A DNA stretch of 64,000 bases from Citrus sinensis (Eukaryota > Streptophyta > Magnoliopsida > Sapindales > Rutaceae). The stretch lies in contig NC_068558.1 in NCBI RefSeq assembly GCF_022201045.2, positions 1,612,001-1,676,000 of the forward strand. The letters are read 5' to 3'. Below the pieces are notes generated by a model. That model saw nothing but the letters and a program-made list of their open reading frames with translations, was not told the DNA's origin and did not search any database. The translations under genes and the position numbers were made by a program. This document shows positions 1-13,523 of the stretch, piece after piece. The number at the start of each line of letters is the position of its first letter. Positions within the stretch are counted from its first letter, which is position 1.

Positions 1-1468
1 GGCAGAGCTAGGACAAGAATAAATTGACTTTTAATTGATTTGATCACATATTTAAGAGTCAGCGGCGGGTCAACAACTGGCGCTGGCCATTAAAGGAAAA
101 TGATAAACGAATTCAGGGAAGACAAAAAGACGATAGAATATAAATGAAAACTGAAAAGAAAAATATATAGATGTTACAGCATCTATAAATTACTTAATTA
201 ATTATGATAAATTACCAACCCAAATATCTTGTAACAAGTGATTAATATGCTACATCTCAGTGTAACAACCAAAGACCAGATCTAAAGTTATAGCTTTTTC
301 AGTGTCATTTTGTTGTCAATGTATCTATACAAAAATAATTTATCAAGGCCTCTGTTTGTAGATCTAGATCTAACTTCTTACTTGTGATAAGCGAGATATA
401 GAGACAGAACTGATTTTTCCTTTCTAAATGCAGATAGCTCACGTTGAGTAAATGAGAGGTGAGAGATGGAGAGAGACTAAAGATGGCTGTAAAAAAGTAA
501 TCTCTTTTTGTTACTTTTCTTTCTTCTTTTGATTATTTTATTTTTTAAATGAAAAAAGTAATAGACAAAAGATGGTGAGTGCTGTTGAAGCAACAGACAT
601 TGACGTGCCGATTTTTCTGTCATCCCTTTGTTGTCGCGGAGTTCAAATAGCAGAACTCTTAGAGAAAGGAGTGACCACTTGATCTCAACAAAAGCTCTAG
701 AAAGAAAATCTACTTCATCATGCAGGACTTGCCTTGTATAAACAGAAGCTACTTTATAATGCCCCAAAATATTTATTTATCTGTCTACCTCCATCCAATG
801 CGAGACAAAGAAAAAGGGTCTTCACCAATGTTATAATGAAATCGCTTCACAGGCAAATCCATCTCAAATCTCTTAGTACGAGGAACCAGAATCAACAACC
901 AAAGCCCAAGTAGATGAAAAACAAGCACGGCCTATTAACATGTGGCCCAGCCACCAGCCAGGAAGTACCCTTTCCATCTTGATCAGAGCACAAGACAATA
1001 TCTAATGGGCCAACTTGATCATGGAATACATCAAGCAAGCCCACAAATCCCCGATGGAAACGTGCATATGCTATCAGCAGCGGCGCATCAACTCGTAGCA
1101 TAACATAACCAAATATCAAATCAATCATACGGAACGAACAGTTCCTCCTGATGCCTGTAAAAATTCCTACTTTGCATTCAATTCAATCACACTCTTGACA
1201 AGACCGAAAGCGAGAGGCTTCAATGTGAAGCGAATCAAAACGTTTTCAGAAGACTCCACTAAGCCAAAACGTAGCGTCTAACCTTTTGCTGAGCACAGAC
1301 ACGATGTCGCCCTCCCACTTACTTTGATTGGTAAACTTGGCAGTTAGGGGCACTCCATGGTACCGATTACCAAACGCTCTCATCCTTTTTATTATAATTA
1401 TCATGATCTCCTTCTCTTATAAGTTTAAAACCACTAGAAGGAAAAAAAAAAAAGGGAAGAAAAGACAT
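1..1468. other. Left-edge intergenic DNA, no confident gene
   Basis: Mostly AT-rich sequence without a recognisable gene. One minus-strand open stretch at 892-1128 (78 codons) is less AT-rich than its surroundings and reads like plausible protein in its middle part, but I recognise no family and see no convincing splice partners. It could be the last exon of a gene outside the window, a transcribed non-coding locus or chance. Confidence 0.4.
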
Positions 1469-1477
1469 ACATTGAAT

Positions 1478-1605
1478 GTCAAATGCGATGTTACAATTAA
1501 TATAATATACACACTCAATAATAACCACATAAATTATGTGGGCTCATTATTTGTGTGGTTGTTATTGAGTGTGTATGTTACATTAATTGTAACATAGGGA
1601 CTCCC
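1478..1605. mobile_element. Palindromic MITE, probably Mutator-like
   Basis: Positions 1488-1595 form an almost perfect hairpin: the 42-bp arms beginning ATGTTACAATTAAT and its reverse complement differ at only a few bases around a short AT-rich loop. The direct repeat ACATTGAAT at 1469-1477 and 1606-1614 flanks the element and fits a 9-bp target-site duplication, the size made by Mutator transposases. The outermost 10 bases of the two ends match poorly, so the exact boundaries are less sure than the hairpin itself. It has no coding capacity. Confidence 0.65.
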
Positions 1606-1614
1606 ACATTGAAT

Positions 1615-3154
1615 ATATCAAAACAGCACAATTAAGCGTGTATTTATCAAATCGAAAAACTTCGATTTACTCCCAATTATAATTAGAATGCCGGTCTTCA
1701 ATTTATTTCAAAATTTTGAAAACATCAATTTCTTAAGACAAAATATAATTTATTAACATGACTAATTTACATTTAGGTAAATTAAATTAAAAATAATCAT
1801 TTGTTGCGGGTAAAAAGAATTTTATCTGTATATTTAGAGAAATTCTAAATTATATCTGTTGTACCATATTACCCATACAATAAGTAAAAAATGTCATGAC
1901 ATGAGTACATTTATTTTGTAAATTATCATGCAAGTGATGGTTATGTTAAACTCAATTACACATGTCATGCATGCATTAATTGATTGTAATACAACATATG
2001 TATTCTAGAATTATTCGTATATTCAACAACATATTTTATCTCGGGAATTGTGGCGTGATCATGGTGATTTCCTTCCTTTCCCAACATGCACTGCCTGATC
2101 TAAAAGTAAAAAATTTAGAAAGCTGTAGATAATTTAATGAGAATTCTGCAGAAAGAAACAAGGAAAGAACATCACAACATATTCATACTCCCACAAACAA
2201 GAAAGGAGTTATTCCCTTGCTCCACAAAAAGAATGTCATCCCTTGCTCCACAAAAAGAATGTGATTCCCATCATACCAGACTAAGAGAACTTATTCACAA
2301 GTTATTCTCACCAGTTACAACATAAGAATAATGAAACTTGAAGGAGATGATCTTCACTCCAATACTCACGAATTGAGACAACACTGGATCAATTCATATA
2401 GGTATAGCCAGCTACAAGTGAAAATGCAGTTGTAAAGAAAACTCAAGATCTAAATTTATGTTCACATGTCCGCCAAGTCCATGATGGCTAACAAAAAGTA
2501 ACATAAAAATATGAATAACCTTCATATTTTATACCTGAACTAAGAATAGAAACTCAAGAAGAACCAATGACTGTGCATCAAACTAATAACAACAGTTTAA
2601 GTGAAACAATAAACCCATATGGCAGTACTGTAATGAGTAATGACAATTGTGGTAATCGTCTTAATTGAACTTGATTTTCTGAGACTTGAGAGAACACACG
2701 TAACATTGATCAACACAGCTCCAAAGTTTGTAATCAACATAATCCAAACTAACCAGAAGCTCCCTCTCCCTTGAGATCAACCCCAACTAAGAAAGAATAT
2801 ACAAGATGTATTTATAAACTAAATCCAACATAGCAATAGAGAAGTGTCAGGGGATCCATGAAAGGGCCAAAAAAACAAAGTAAGAAATTCTATCAAGTTT
2901 GACTTCATAAAAATATGGAAGTTGCAACTGGACAAAGTAATCTTCTTCCAGACTAAACCTGGTTAAATGACATCAAGCAAACACACAATCCCCTTGTGTG
3001 AAACCCATTTTCTCTGAAGAATTTCAAGTCCTGGTTTAGAAAGGAAGGAGATAGAAAACTAAAAATTAATGTGAAATTAGGTTTTAGTGATCATGAAAAG
3101 GTAATAGACCCCTTAGAGCATTATCTTTTGGCTCCAACATGGACTTGATCACTT
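1615..3154. other. Intergenic DNA and probable 3' UTR of the BTB gene
   Basis: No gene is visible. The part nearest 3154 is likely the 3' untranslated region of the minus-strand BTB gene, whose polyadenylation site I cannot place. A short tandem duplication of about 27 bp (the CCCTTGCTCCACAAAAAGAATG stretch, twice) lies near 2213-2262. Confidence 0.4.
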
Positions 3155-5369
3155 CTATGAGTTCTCAATGGTTGCAGCTGCAATTCGTAATTGCTGCAGT
3201 TGCTCCTGCTCACCATTATGTCTCCAGAAAGCTCTCCTCCACCAGACTTCAAACCCTCTTTGTATATTCGGACAGTCTTCACCAGAATTCAAGAAACGAT
3301 TAAACCAAGCAAGCAAAATTTCCTGTTGCCAAGCTAGAGGCAAAGTGAGAATCGTGTTACTAAGACCATCCTCAATTAAGTGACGATCAAGACCATTAGA
3401 TGCCCTCCTCATCCACCCAAAGTCATCATAAAAAGGCTCCAACCAAGTCCGCAAAAGCAAGTATCGCACATCCTTTGTAGCCAATAACTGTGCTTTGCCA
3501 ATGCCAACAAACAGTCTAGCAGTAACTCTACTAACCTCATACCTATGAACTGCAGGAACTTTGGGATGCGCCTCAGATATTTCAGATTGAGAAGCCCATA
3601 TTTTTAGAAAGTCCTCAGCAATTTGCCTATCAATCAAGATGTCCAAAATCCAATGCAAATTATCCGCCTGACGTGCAATCTGACCCACTTCCTGCATCTC
3701 CCCTGAAGCTGCCTGGAGAAAATACTGGCGAAGCAATTGCAAACACCCATCACAAGCAGAATACAATGACTCCTTTCGAAGATCATTTTGAGAAGAATTT
3801 TCGTGAAGCATTTTCGATACCAACCCTTTCATCTCACGCCTTGCCTTCTCGTCTTTGCCTTCGAGAACTACATGTAAGAGCTTGAGAAGTACTTCCTCAT
3901 TATCATTACCCTCTTCTGTTCCATTAGCAACTTCAACTGAAACCCTCTTCAAAACTTCACCAGCTCCCACGCCCTCAAGTCGAAGCTCAGATAACAATGA
4001 AGCCACCTTCTCTTCTTCATCCTCAGCCCACGGAGCAGCCTCTAGGTACTCCAAACAAGACAAAACCCCCGCATCAAACCCGATCGCAGCCGAAACCTAA
4101 AAGGAAAAGGAAACACCCTCAGAAAACCAACCAATTTAAATTGCATAACATGTTTATAACTTTCTCAAAGCATTAACTATTACATGGGGATTACCTTTAA
4201 ATTCTCAATAAAGTTTTCTTTTAAGTTAATTTAATATCCCTAATTTCCTTCCTAATCCTAAAAACAGTTTCTAAGCAGTAAGCAACCAAAAATATAAATT
4301 AAAGATATAACTTTATGTAATATAATTGGAAAAATGACATTCCACATACCTTCAAAATATCAAGAACTTTAGAAACGTCCTCCCTCATCAACTTCTTCTT
4401 AAGATCCTTGCAATACATCAACCTCAAAGTCTCAATATAGACCTCCACGTCATCACAATCAGCAATCTCCACAATGTAGGGAAGAGTCGTTTTCTGCTGC
4501 TGTTTTGTCCAGCGATCCGACAACTTAACAGCGAAAAACCTACTGTGCGCCACAAGAATTTGCCTGTGCACGTTCAACGACAAACTAATCCCATCTTTAG
4601 AACTCAAAGTCAGCTTTATATCACTCGATGTTAACTCATTGAACTGGTTACCAGGGCTTCTGGTGAACAAGAGATCCGTTATTCTCTGCATTTTAAGCTG
4701 CTGGGTATCAAATGGTTGTTGCTGCTGAGGTTGCTGTTGGGTTGTTTTGGTGTTGTGGGCAACTGGGATCTGGGTTTTGGGATGAACGTCGGGTTCGCTA
4801 GCCATCATTTCGAAAAGGGTCGGACTGGATCGGGTTTTGTCCGGCGGAGGAGACATCGGGTTCAAAAGACCCGCCGTCAGAGCGGAGTTGAATTTGGTGA
4901 AACTCGACGGAAATGCCGAGTCAGATGAGTGGCCGTGGTTGGCTGGCGGTGGTGTCGCGGTGTGCGTGAAGTCCATGACCGGCGATAGACTGCCAGGAGA
5001 GAACCGAATCCTGAACGATGAAGGCGAGTCAGGTGTGAGAGTCGGGTCGGGATCTTTAACGGGGCTGCGGACGTGTCTCTGTGGCGGCTGTGGAGGAGGA
5101 GTAGGTGGTGGTGGGGAGGGGACTTGTAAGGGTTTGGAAGCGGGGCAGCACCAGGAGTTTTCGGGTGAGACAACAGTTGGTGGGTCGAGATGTCGGGTCG
5201 GGTAATGGGAGAAAGAGTCGGTGTTTGAAGCCGCTGAGGCAGTGGTGGTGTCTGAAGCTGAGGACAAAATGGTGGTTTCACGACACCTGCGGCGTTTGGG
5301 CTTTAAGATGGGCTGAGTTTGGACTTTGAAATGAGTTGCTTTTGTTGTTGTCGTTGCGGTTGTTGCCAT
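3155..5369 (-). CDS. BTB/POZ domain protein (At1g63850-like)
   Basis: Two exons on the minus strand: 5369-4350 (340 codons) and 4096-3155, joined by a 253-bp GT-AG intron (AAG|GTATG donor, TTTTAG|GTT acceptor) in phase 0, giving about 653 residues. The N-terminal 240 residues are low complexity, rich in Ser/Thr/Pro with polyproline ([13 protein letters not shown]) and polyglutamine runs. A BTB/POZ fold starts near residue 248 (DIKLTL...[15 protein letters not shown]...) and runs across the junction into the [20 protein letters not shown] segment. The helical C-terminal half is typical of the plant At1g63850 family. BTB proteins usually act as substrate adaptors for CUL3 ubiquitin ligases; that role is known for the class and not shown here. 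The start is the first ATG of the long exon and precedes a conserved basic KPKRRR segment. Confidence in family is high; the specific target is unknown. Confidence 0.93.
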
Positions 5370-7259
5370 GAAATGTTGTTGTTGTTGTGTTTGCGTGCGT
5401 GTTGTCTTTTAGTTCGGGTGGGATTAACAAGTGATTTTATTTTGTAGTTTTTGTTGTTACTTGGATTTGAGTACAGGGAGTTATAAATGGCGGTGCTTAC
5501 GAGACAGAGGAAAGAGCGAAAAAATAGCGACTCTCGGCTGCTGAGACTCAGAAACTGAGCATTTAATGTGTATTGTCGATGAATGAAAGACGATGATATG
5601 TGGTTTAGTGAGTCAGCAGGCGAGCCTTTTTTTGGTTACTCAGCTGATGATGATGAGCTTTGTCTGGCCTTCGGATGCTCGCCTTGCCTACTGATTTTTC
5701 AAAAATAAAAGACAAGAAAAGAAAGAAAGAAAGACCAATGCAAAGTTGCGACTTCTTGTTGTTGTCGTGTGATATGTGAGACTGAGAGACGAGAAACAGC
5801 ACGGCAGGCAAGGTGCAGGTTAGCCCCACAGAAAAAATTTTGGGGGGTTTTATTGTTTTCTTAATTAACTATTATTATCTTTTCAAAAAAATAATAATAA
5901 TAATAACTATTATTATTACAGATCGAGCGTGAGCGTGTGCGTGTGCGTGTGCGTGGGGTGTCCGGGTGCGTGGCATGGGAGCATTATGTCATTTTTTGCT
6001 CATTGCTTGCTTCCATTGGCATTCGGCAGGATTGTATTTGTGGCTTTGTGCCAGGAGATTTGTTCTTGTTTTTCAATCTCAACTTCTTTTTATTGCTTTT
6101 TTTATTATAATAAAAATAAAAATAAAAATAAAAAGTTGGGCACTCTATATTAATAAGGGCCAATATAGTATAGTAGTAATATTATAAATTGTAAAGTTAT
6201 CATCGTTATTTGCTTTGAATAAATAATCATTCGAGAAAATTTGTTCAAGGCTTAATTAAAGGTGGAGGACAAAGTACAAGCAGTGACTGGAAGTGATGTA
6301 TAGTTAGGTCTTGTTTAACATTAAAGTGTTTTAATATTTGAGGTGTTGTGAAGTGTGCATATATATTTATTTTATAACTGTCAAATGAAAATTGACAGTG
6401 TGTGGCAATTATCATTTTTAAATAATAATTTTAATAAAAAGAGTGGAGATAAAATCAATTTAATTTTTAAAACATATGAACAAATATTTTTCACAATACT
6501 TTAGTGTCTTGATCTTTACTAGAACATAAACGAAGGAAGACAAGAGCAATGTTTGATTTTATAATTACAACTCTTTCATCATAGCTTGTGAGTCATGTCT
6601 TACTTGGCACTTCACTATATAAAATTTTATCATTGCACCTTTGGCATTCTCTGAAAGAAAATAATAGAATGCCATTGGCCCTTTTGAGCACCATCATGTG
6701 AAATAAAATCAAGCCTATCTCATGGTAGGCATGCGGCTAAAAGAAGGAGACGAAACCAATTAAAAACCATTTGTCTTTGTTGCTTCAAGCAAGTAAAGTA
6801 TGATCTTATCAAATAAAAAATAAATAAATAAATAAATAAAGTATGATACTTATAACTAAAAGTAGTGCAAATTAAGCATAGAATTAGAATTATAATGGTG
6901 GACCAACACATAAATAGGCGCTGGCCTACATTAGCAGAAAATTGATAAATTTGAGTCCGACCATGTGAAAGCATTTGCATAGTTCTGAAGGAAATATGAT
7001 ACTCCACAATTCACGTGGTAATGATTTAACCTGAAAATCATGAGCTTTGATCATCAAGTCTCGTTCGTGGAATCAGTTGATTTAATGCTTTTTGCGATCC
7101 CGTGGAGGAAAATGCCATCAGCACACAACAGATCGACTTGCTGATAACGCCAAGGTATCTTAAATCCTTGAATGATGATGGTAAACTGATGCCTTACCAT
7201 ACAAACCTTCCTTAGAAATCGGGGAAGGGGGAAATGTGGTGTTGGACGATATTTGAATG
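5370..7259. other. BTB gene leader/promoter and intergenic DNA
   Basis: The 5' leader and promoter of the minus-strand BTB gene should lie just right of 5369. The stretch holds an imperfect GTGTGC/GTGCGT repeat at about 5929-5956, an AATAAT run near 5890-5905, an AAATAA/AAAAT run around 6108-6133 and an AAAT run at 6818-6840. The remainder is AT-rich and I see no gene in it. Confidence 0.4.
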
Positions 7260-7269
7260 GTTTATTATT

Positions 7270-7683
7270 GGGTTATTTCCGTCCTGTCCCCAGATTGTTC
7301 CGATAATTTTCACACGTATTTCAAATGTTTTGACTCGTTGCACCACAACCCCAAGTCCATTAATTGGATCATTCACGCCCTAAAAAATATTTGATGTGAT
7401 AAATTAAACTTATTTAATAAGCTAATTGATGGAATTATTGTGTAATTACCTTTGATTAACTATTTTTAACATAGATAACAATTGCTGGAATAGGTTTTTG
7501 TGTCATTTAATTCTTTTTCAATTCAAAATAAGGGGCATTTTTTACATTTAATCAAATTTCAAACACTTCTATTAAAAATAATTGTCAAATTAATGGAAAT
7601 GGGGGCACAATGAAAATTATTGAAACAATTTGGTGGACGATGGAAATTATCGATATATTTAGGGGTAGGGCATAAATAACCAT
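7270..7683. mobile_element. Mutator-like MITE with 10-bp TSD
   Basis: The left end (GGGTTATTTCCGTCCTGTCC) and the reverse complement of the right end (ATGGTTATTTATGCCCTACC) are degenerate inverted repeats for about 43 bp, both running into CGATAATTT. The exact 10-bp direct repeat GTTTATTATT flanks the unit at 7260-7269 and 7684-7693. A TSD of 9-10 bp with long TIRs fits the Mutator superfamily. It is 414 bp and non-coding. Confidence 0.75.
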
Positions 7684-7693
7684 GTTTATTATT

Positions 7694-9469
7694 ATAGGAA
7701 GTCTTTTAATTTTGTTAACTAAAATAAAGAAAAATATATTTTGTAAAGACATGAAAAAAAAAAATTTAAAGAAAACTTGATTTTTAAAGATTTTTTTATT
7801 GGGCTGATATTTGATAATTTTTTTAGAAAATAAGGTAAATTGTACTTTTTATAAGCAGCTTATAAGAAAACCACTACACATTTTTAAAATATCTATTATA
7901 AACTTAATAGTTAGATAATAAAAGACAATTATGTATTATTTTTCTATAAATCCTAATAATATAAATAAAAGGCAACATCTTTTAAAACTTATGTATATTT
8001 TAGTCATTATATATTAAAATAATACTTTCGTAATAAAACTTATCAAATGCATGTATTCTAGCTTTCAAACTCATAACTACTACAACAATATAGTTTATCA
8101 AATACTAGACTACTTTTAATTAGTAGCTTATTTCACCCGTACTACACAAACAACTTAATTAATCAGCCATTACAATTCCAAATAGACCTCTAGTATGTTT
8201 GCTCGTTGCTCTATTATAAATAGGGTGTCTATATAACATTTCCATAAAAATCTTTCAATTTTTTATTCTTTAAACTACTTTGAAATTTTATTTACAACTT
8301 TATTTTACATGAGACTATTACTTAGATTGCAACTCATATTACATAAAACTACTACTAATATTTAAAATCATACTTTTTATGAAGTGCTGTTCAGATTTTT
8401 ACCATTTCTAATATTCGAAAGATGTATGTTCAGATTTTTACCCTCACTAATATTCAAAGGATGTCTACTTTACTCACGTTTCATAAAGGAAAAGATTGCC
8501 TCCACTTAAATATACAGTATAATTGAGAAAAGAATTACCCCATAATACTTTTGTGGGGGTTCAGACTGCTGCCTTCAATAGCTTTAACCATTCAGCCTAG
8601 CTATTTTAAGGGTGAGACTATTTGTACTTTAAAATTTACTACGGACATTCATTTACTCTACGCAATCATTCAATAAATTTCAAAAATTAATTTTCACTTT
8701 GAATATTTTTAATTAAGTCCTCATTTTCTCTCTACACTCATAAAATATTCATAATACGCAAGTAATAAACATATTTCATTTCTAATGGTTCCTAAGCATA
8801 TTATCGAGATTCAAGATTTGACTTGAAACTGTTTAATTGAGATTTGATCCTAGGCCTTAGCTACACAGCATCATAGATGTATATATTCCCTAAAAAATTA
8901 ACAGGTTTGAGAATGTGCAACACATATACCCATATATCCAATATGCATCTCTGTTTCAATTTATTTTCCTTACTTTTTCAATGAGTTTTTTTTTCCATAT
9001 TTCATTTTTATTTATTCTTTCTATTTCCTTTGATGTTCTCTGTGAATGGTGAGTGTGAAATTTTTTCTGTACACATTTGTTCGTCCCCTAGTAATAGTAT
9101 TTCTTTAATTATATTAACGATCTTGATAGTAAATTTAATTAAAATTATTTTAGTGCATATAAAATTTTATCAAATTACCGTGTGGAAGATTGGAAGTACA
9201 AATTAGAGTCAAATAGCTCTTGCCCTTATCTTAATCCCGCTTCGAAATTCGAAAATTGGGCCTTTTTAACAAAATTTAAGGTTGTCGTTTCGTTATTGTT
9301 CATGGAAAGATGGAATTGAATATGAATTGCCGAGTAGCAAATCGAAATACATGTAATGGGCCTGGTGGCCCACAAAATGGTGTTCAATGGGCTAATACAG
9401 AAAGCCTCTTAACTGGGCCTATGGCCCAGATTTCGTAAGGCCATTTTCTGGATCTCCGATCGGGTATAT
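7694..9469. other. AT-rich intergenic DNA
   Basis: No gene. Around 8540-8612 the minus strand reads like a degenerate tRNA-type promoter pair (TAGGCTGAATGG, then GCAGTCTGAACCCC 24 bp later), which may be a decayed SINE head. No flanking duplication or tail was found for it. Confidence 0.35.
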
Positions 9470-9472
9470 TAA

Positions 9473-10218
9473 GGGTGTGTTTGGTATCGTTTTTGTCTAG
9501 TCATTTTTTGTTTTATGAAAACATAAAAATATAAAACTTGTTTGGTGGATGCGTTTTTAAAACATAAACAAAAAATATAAAAATAAAAAACTTTTTGGTT
9601 TCCGCTTTTTCTTTGTAGGTGTGGAGAACGCCAAATTGGCGTTCTCTAGCTTTTTGTTTTCTGCCATCATGGGCCCCACAGTTTCAATGTAATAATTATT
9701 ACTAAAATCTTGTGGGTTCCACATATTTATTAGATAAATAATTTATTTTAATATAACATATCTGTGATAAAAAAAAATACTATGCATACATTAATGAAAA
9801 ATAAATTTAGCATAATTAAAATAAATAAACGTAACAATCAACAAATAATTTTTAAAATTCTCATAAATCATTTAAATACAAAATTAATTTCTTTCAAATC
9901 TTAGAAATTTACAAAATCAACAGATGATATTCTTCTTAAATTTTGACTAAATTTTTATTTTGAAAACATATTAAAAATATATATATATTATAATGTAATT
10001 ATTGAAATATAATTTTTTAAAAAATATATACCAAATAAGACCTTATTATTTTAATTTTTCCAAATAAACAACCAAACGCATTTTTACAGTTTTCATTTTC
10101 AGACATTAGTTTAAAAATAAGCTGCCAAACATGTTTTTATTTTTATCAAAAACTTATCATTCTTGTTCTATAAAATAAAATCAAAAACACTATATAAAAA
10201 ATAATACCAAACACACCC
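9473..10218. mobile_element. PIF/Harbinger-like non-autonomous element
   Basis: The ends are inverted repeats GGGTGTGTTTGGTAT, identical for 15 bp and then degenerate. They are bordered by a 3-bp TAA on each side (9470-9472 and 10219-10221). GG-starting ends containing TGTTTGGT with a TAA/TTA duplication are the hallmark of Tourist/PIF-Harbinger elements. The 746-bp interior is AT-rich and has no open reading frame worth the name, so the element must have relied on a transposase in trans. Confidence 0.8.
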
Positions 10219-10221
10219 TAA

Positions 10222-11965
10222 GAGTGTCCAAAAGCTGACAGAATCACCTTTTAATTGCTGTTAGGAGTAGGCTTTTGACACAACTGAAACTTCTTCCTCA
10301 TTTTTTTTAATTGAAATTACTTAAATAATTAAAGATAAATTAATTTATTTCTTATTTTGAATGAGAATTCAATCATACACTTAAAATAAATTGTTATTTT
10401 AAAAAAAATTTACATCGTCATAATTTTGATTTATATTGTAAATTTTAATTGAACAAATAATTTTTTTGAGAAACTTAGGAGAGCTTAGAATTATGGAGAT
10501 AACAACACATAGTAAAAGAAAAATTAATTTAAGATTTTAAGATTCACATGTATTGTATAAATAAAAAAAACTTAAAAGAAATATCTTTTGAGGTGAAAAT
10601 TTTATAGAATAATGATTAATTAATATTTTATAAATTAAATCACAGTTAGTTTAGGAAATAAAATTCAAAAGGGGCACCTGTTATTATTAGGAAACATCGG
10701 TCATAGGCCGAAGTTAAAAACATTCAGCGCGAGTAGATATGGCCAAAGAATTTGCACAATGAATGATCGGCAGACTTGGGACCCATGCCTGAAGAAACGA
10801 AAAGAAAACTCTCTCCTTATTTAATTATATGCAGTAAAAAGAAATAGTATGCTTTTAATAATAATCAGGCATACACTTTTCCTGCACACTTTCTCATCTT
10901 TCTTTAATTTCGTGCTTAGCATGCTAAGCAACCCCAAAGTATACATAAAATAATAGATTAGTGGACCATTGATTTGATATCTTAAGTTATACGTTTATCA
11001 TTGTTGAAAAAACGGAAGATTTGACGCTGTCGCGGCCACAAACCCGCTGCAACAAACCATTTGCATTAATTTAATTTGGACCTGAATTCTAATTCTCTCC
11101 AGACATGTTAAACTAATCAAAGTTGCGTAAGATAACGAATACTAATTATTTATCAATATTAATTCTCATAAAAAAAAAAGTATCCGAAAAAACACTCTAT
11201 ATCAAGACGGCGCAATGTTATGCTACATTTTATAATTCAATGCAGAGTGTGCACATTCTCTTTTAAGTATTAGCGGACTTTCATAATTAATTAATTAATT
11301 AATTAATTAATACATATTTAATTTGTTTGAATCCACCATTTTTTTTTTCCTTACATGGGTAGTTAGGTGTTGCTTTGGAACATCCTTTTTGTTTTTACAC
11401 ACTTAATACGGTTAATTTGTTTGAGATTAGGATTAGACAGTCAATTAATCATTTTTATTCAAACCAAACAAACGATTCGATAATTCAATTATGAACGTTT
11501 TAAATTTGATCAATTTTCTCGATTTGAGAATTTACAAATAAACGAAACCCAACAGAAAAGCCAAAGAACCGCCCCCTATGGTCACTGTTTAAAATGATAA
11601 ATTACTAAATGCTATAATAATAACAACAATAATATTCACAAGGAAAATTTTTTTGATGGGAAAGCGAAGACTCGCGCGATGTGGCTTGATGGATTTAAGC
11701 TTGAAATTACGAGCACCGATTGATTTTCTTCAAAATGGCCTGAGACTTTGCTAAATGGGTCACGGGGGTTAGGTAGAAATACATGAAACACGGACACCCT
11801 CACATGCCGTCGATGGCCCACCATTCTGACTCGTGCCTAAAATTTCGGTCGTTTTCTCTCTCGTTCATGTCATTCGGCTTTTCCTTCAGCTCCACAATCA
11901 TAGAATTGTCAAATTTAATTTCTTTCTTCTTATTGAAAGAAAATTTACCCACGACATTTTTCACA
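10222..11965. other. AT-rich intergenic DNA
   Basis: No gene seen. It contains a perfect 16-bp palindrome GCTTAGCATGCTAAGC at 10914-10929 and an (ATTA)n run at about 11286-11310. Confidence 0.4.
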
Positions 11966-11973
11966 AGTACGTT

Positions 11974-13515
11974 TAGGGGTGGGCATGGGTTGGTTTGGGT
12001 TGGATTTTAAGTCAATCCAAATCAAACCATAAAAATTTGGATCCAACCCAAACCAACCCAAATATTTTTAACCCAAACCAAATCAAACCATTTGAGTTTG
12101 GTTTGGGTTTGGTTTGAATTTTATTATCAAAATAATTTTTATTTTAATAAAATTTAATTATATCAAAATTATAATAATTATTAATTGTTATTAATTATTA
12201 AATTGATATTAAAATATAAAAAATATAGTGGATAAAAATTATAAATTTTACAATAACTTAATCCTTAAATTAAAGAATACTAGAAAATCAAAATAAAGTT
12301 TAATCACAAAAATTATTATTTCTCAATAAATAAGAACGTACACTTTAATAATAAACTTTCACAAACATGACATTAACAATCTAATAATAAATTTTGCCAC
12401 TTTGTTATTTATTTAATTATGCAATATTTGTTTTTATTTATCGTTTTGGTAGTTTTGCGTTATGTTGTCTACTTATATGTTTAATTTTAGGGAGATTGCC
12501 AGTTTCCCCCCTACAGTAATCAACATATATTATTTTTCCCCCTTCTGCTTTTATAATGGCCAAAAACTCCTCTAATAATATAAGTTTACAATATTACCCT
12601 TATTTTCAACTATTCTTTTATTTATATTTATTCTAAATTAAATAAATCACATGAATAGAAACTAAATAAAAAATAAAGCATTAAAAATAAGAAATATTTG
12701 TTTTGATATGAACAAAAAAATTAATAATAAAATTTTTTTATACTTATTTATTTTTTGAAAATTTTCTTATAATAAATATATAAGAAAATTATTAGTCAAA
12801 TGATAAAAAAAATTATTATAAGAAAACTTGATTGACAAATAAAAATTTATTATAAGATAAATAATAAAATATTTTACCTATACTTTTTACATTTAATTTT
12901 AAAATATTACAAAATATTTATTATAAGAAAATGTTCACAAAATAAATAATTACAAGAAAAAATTTTATTATTAATTTTTCTACTCATATCAAAATATATA
13001 TTTCTTGTTTTAATACTTAATATGGGCATTACATTCAATTATTAACCAAAAATTACTCGACATCTAGCATATCGGACCCAGTCCAAGCCGAGTTATTATT
13101 GATCATTAATAGAGTCTCCTGCTCTTTCTATGATGATCTTTCCATGTGGGAGGAATTATTTTTGTAAATAAGAAAAAAAAATTATGTTATTTACAACAAT
13201 ATTTATTTAATTTTAATTTATTTTTACTGTTATTTTCATTTTCAAACTGTTGACAATTGATCACGCCGTAAAAAATTTAATGGTGGTCTTTCACTTATTT
13301 GTGTTAATTTATTTTGTTTTCATTTATTTCATTTGAAAATTTAAGTGTTGGGGTTTTATCCATAACCCATGGGTAAACCATACCCAAACCATAATTAAAT
13401 GGTTTTCTACATAAAACCCACATCTAACCCATTTTAATGATTTACCCAACCCAAACCATTTAATTTGGTTTGAGTTTGGATAAACCCATGGGTTGTGGGT
13501 TTATGCCCACCCCTA
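11974..13515. mobile_element. hAT-superfamily non-autonomous transposon
   Basis: Perfect 12-bp terminal inverted repeats TAGGGGTGGGCA are flanked by an exact 8-bp target-site duplication AGTACGTT (11966-11973 and 13516-13523). Both are diagnostic of hAT elements. Several copies of GGTTTGGGTTGG-type motifs and their complements lie within about 150 bp of each end, as expected for subterminal transposase-binding repeats. The 1542-bp body is AT-rich and I found no transposase coding remnant. Confidence 0.9.
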
Positions 13516-13523
13516 AGTACGTT

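Noticed and set aside
4716..5329. Plus-strand and alternate-frame open stretches over BTB exon 1
   Set aside because: They are shadows of the low-complexity Pro/Ser/Thr-rich BTB N-terminus, which has the coherent protein.
12489..13020. A nested element inside the hAT at 11974-13515
   Set aside because: A change in composition near 12490 suggested an insertion, but no inverted ends or duplication could be matched.
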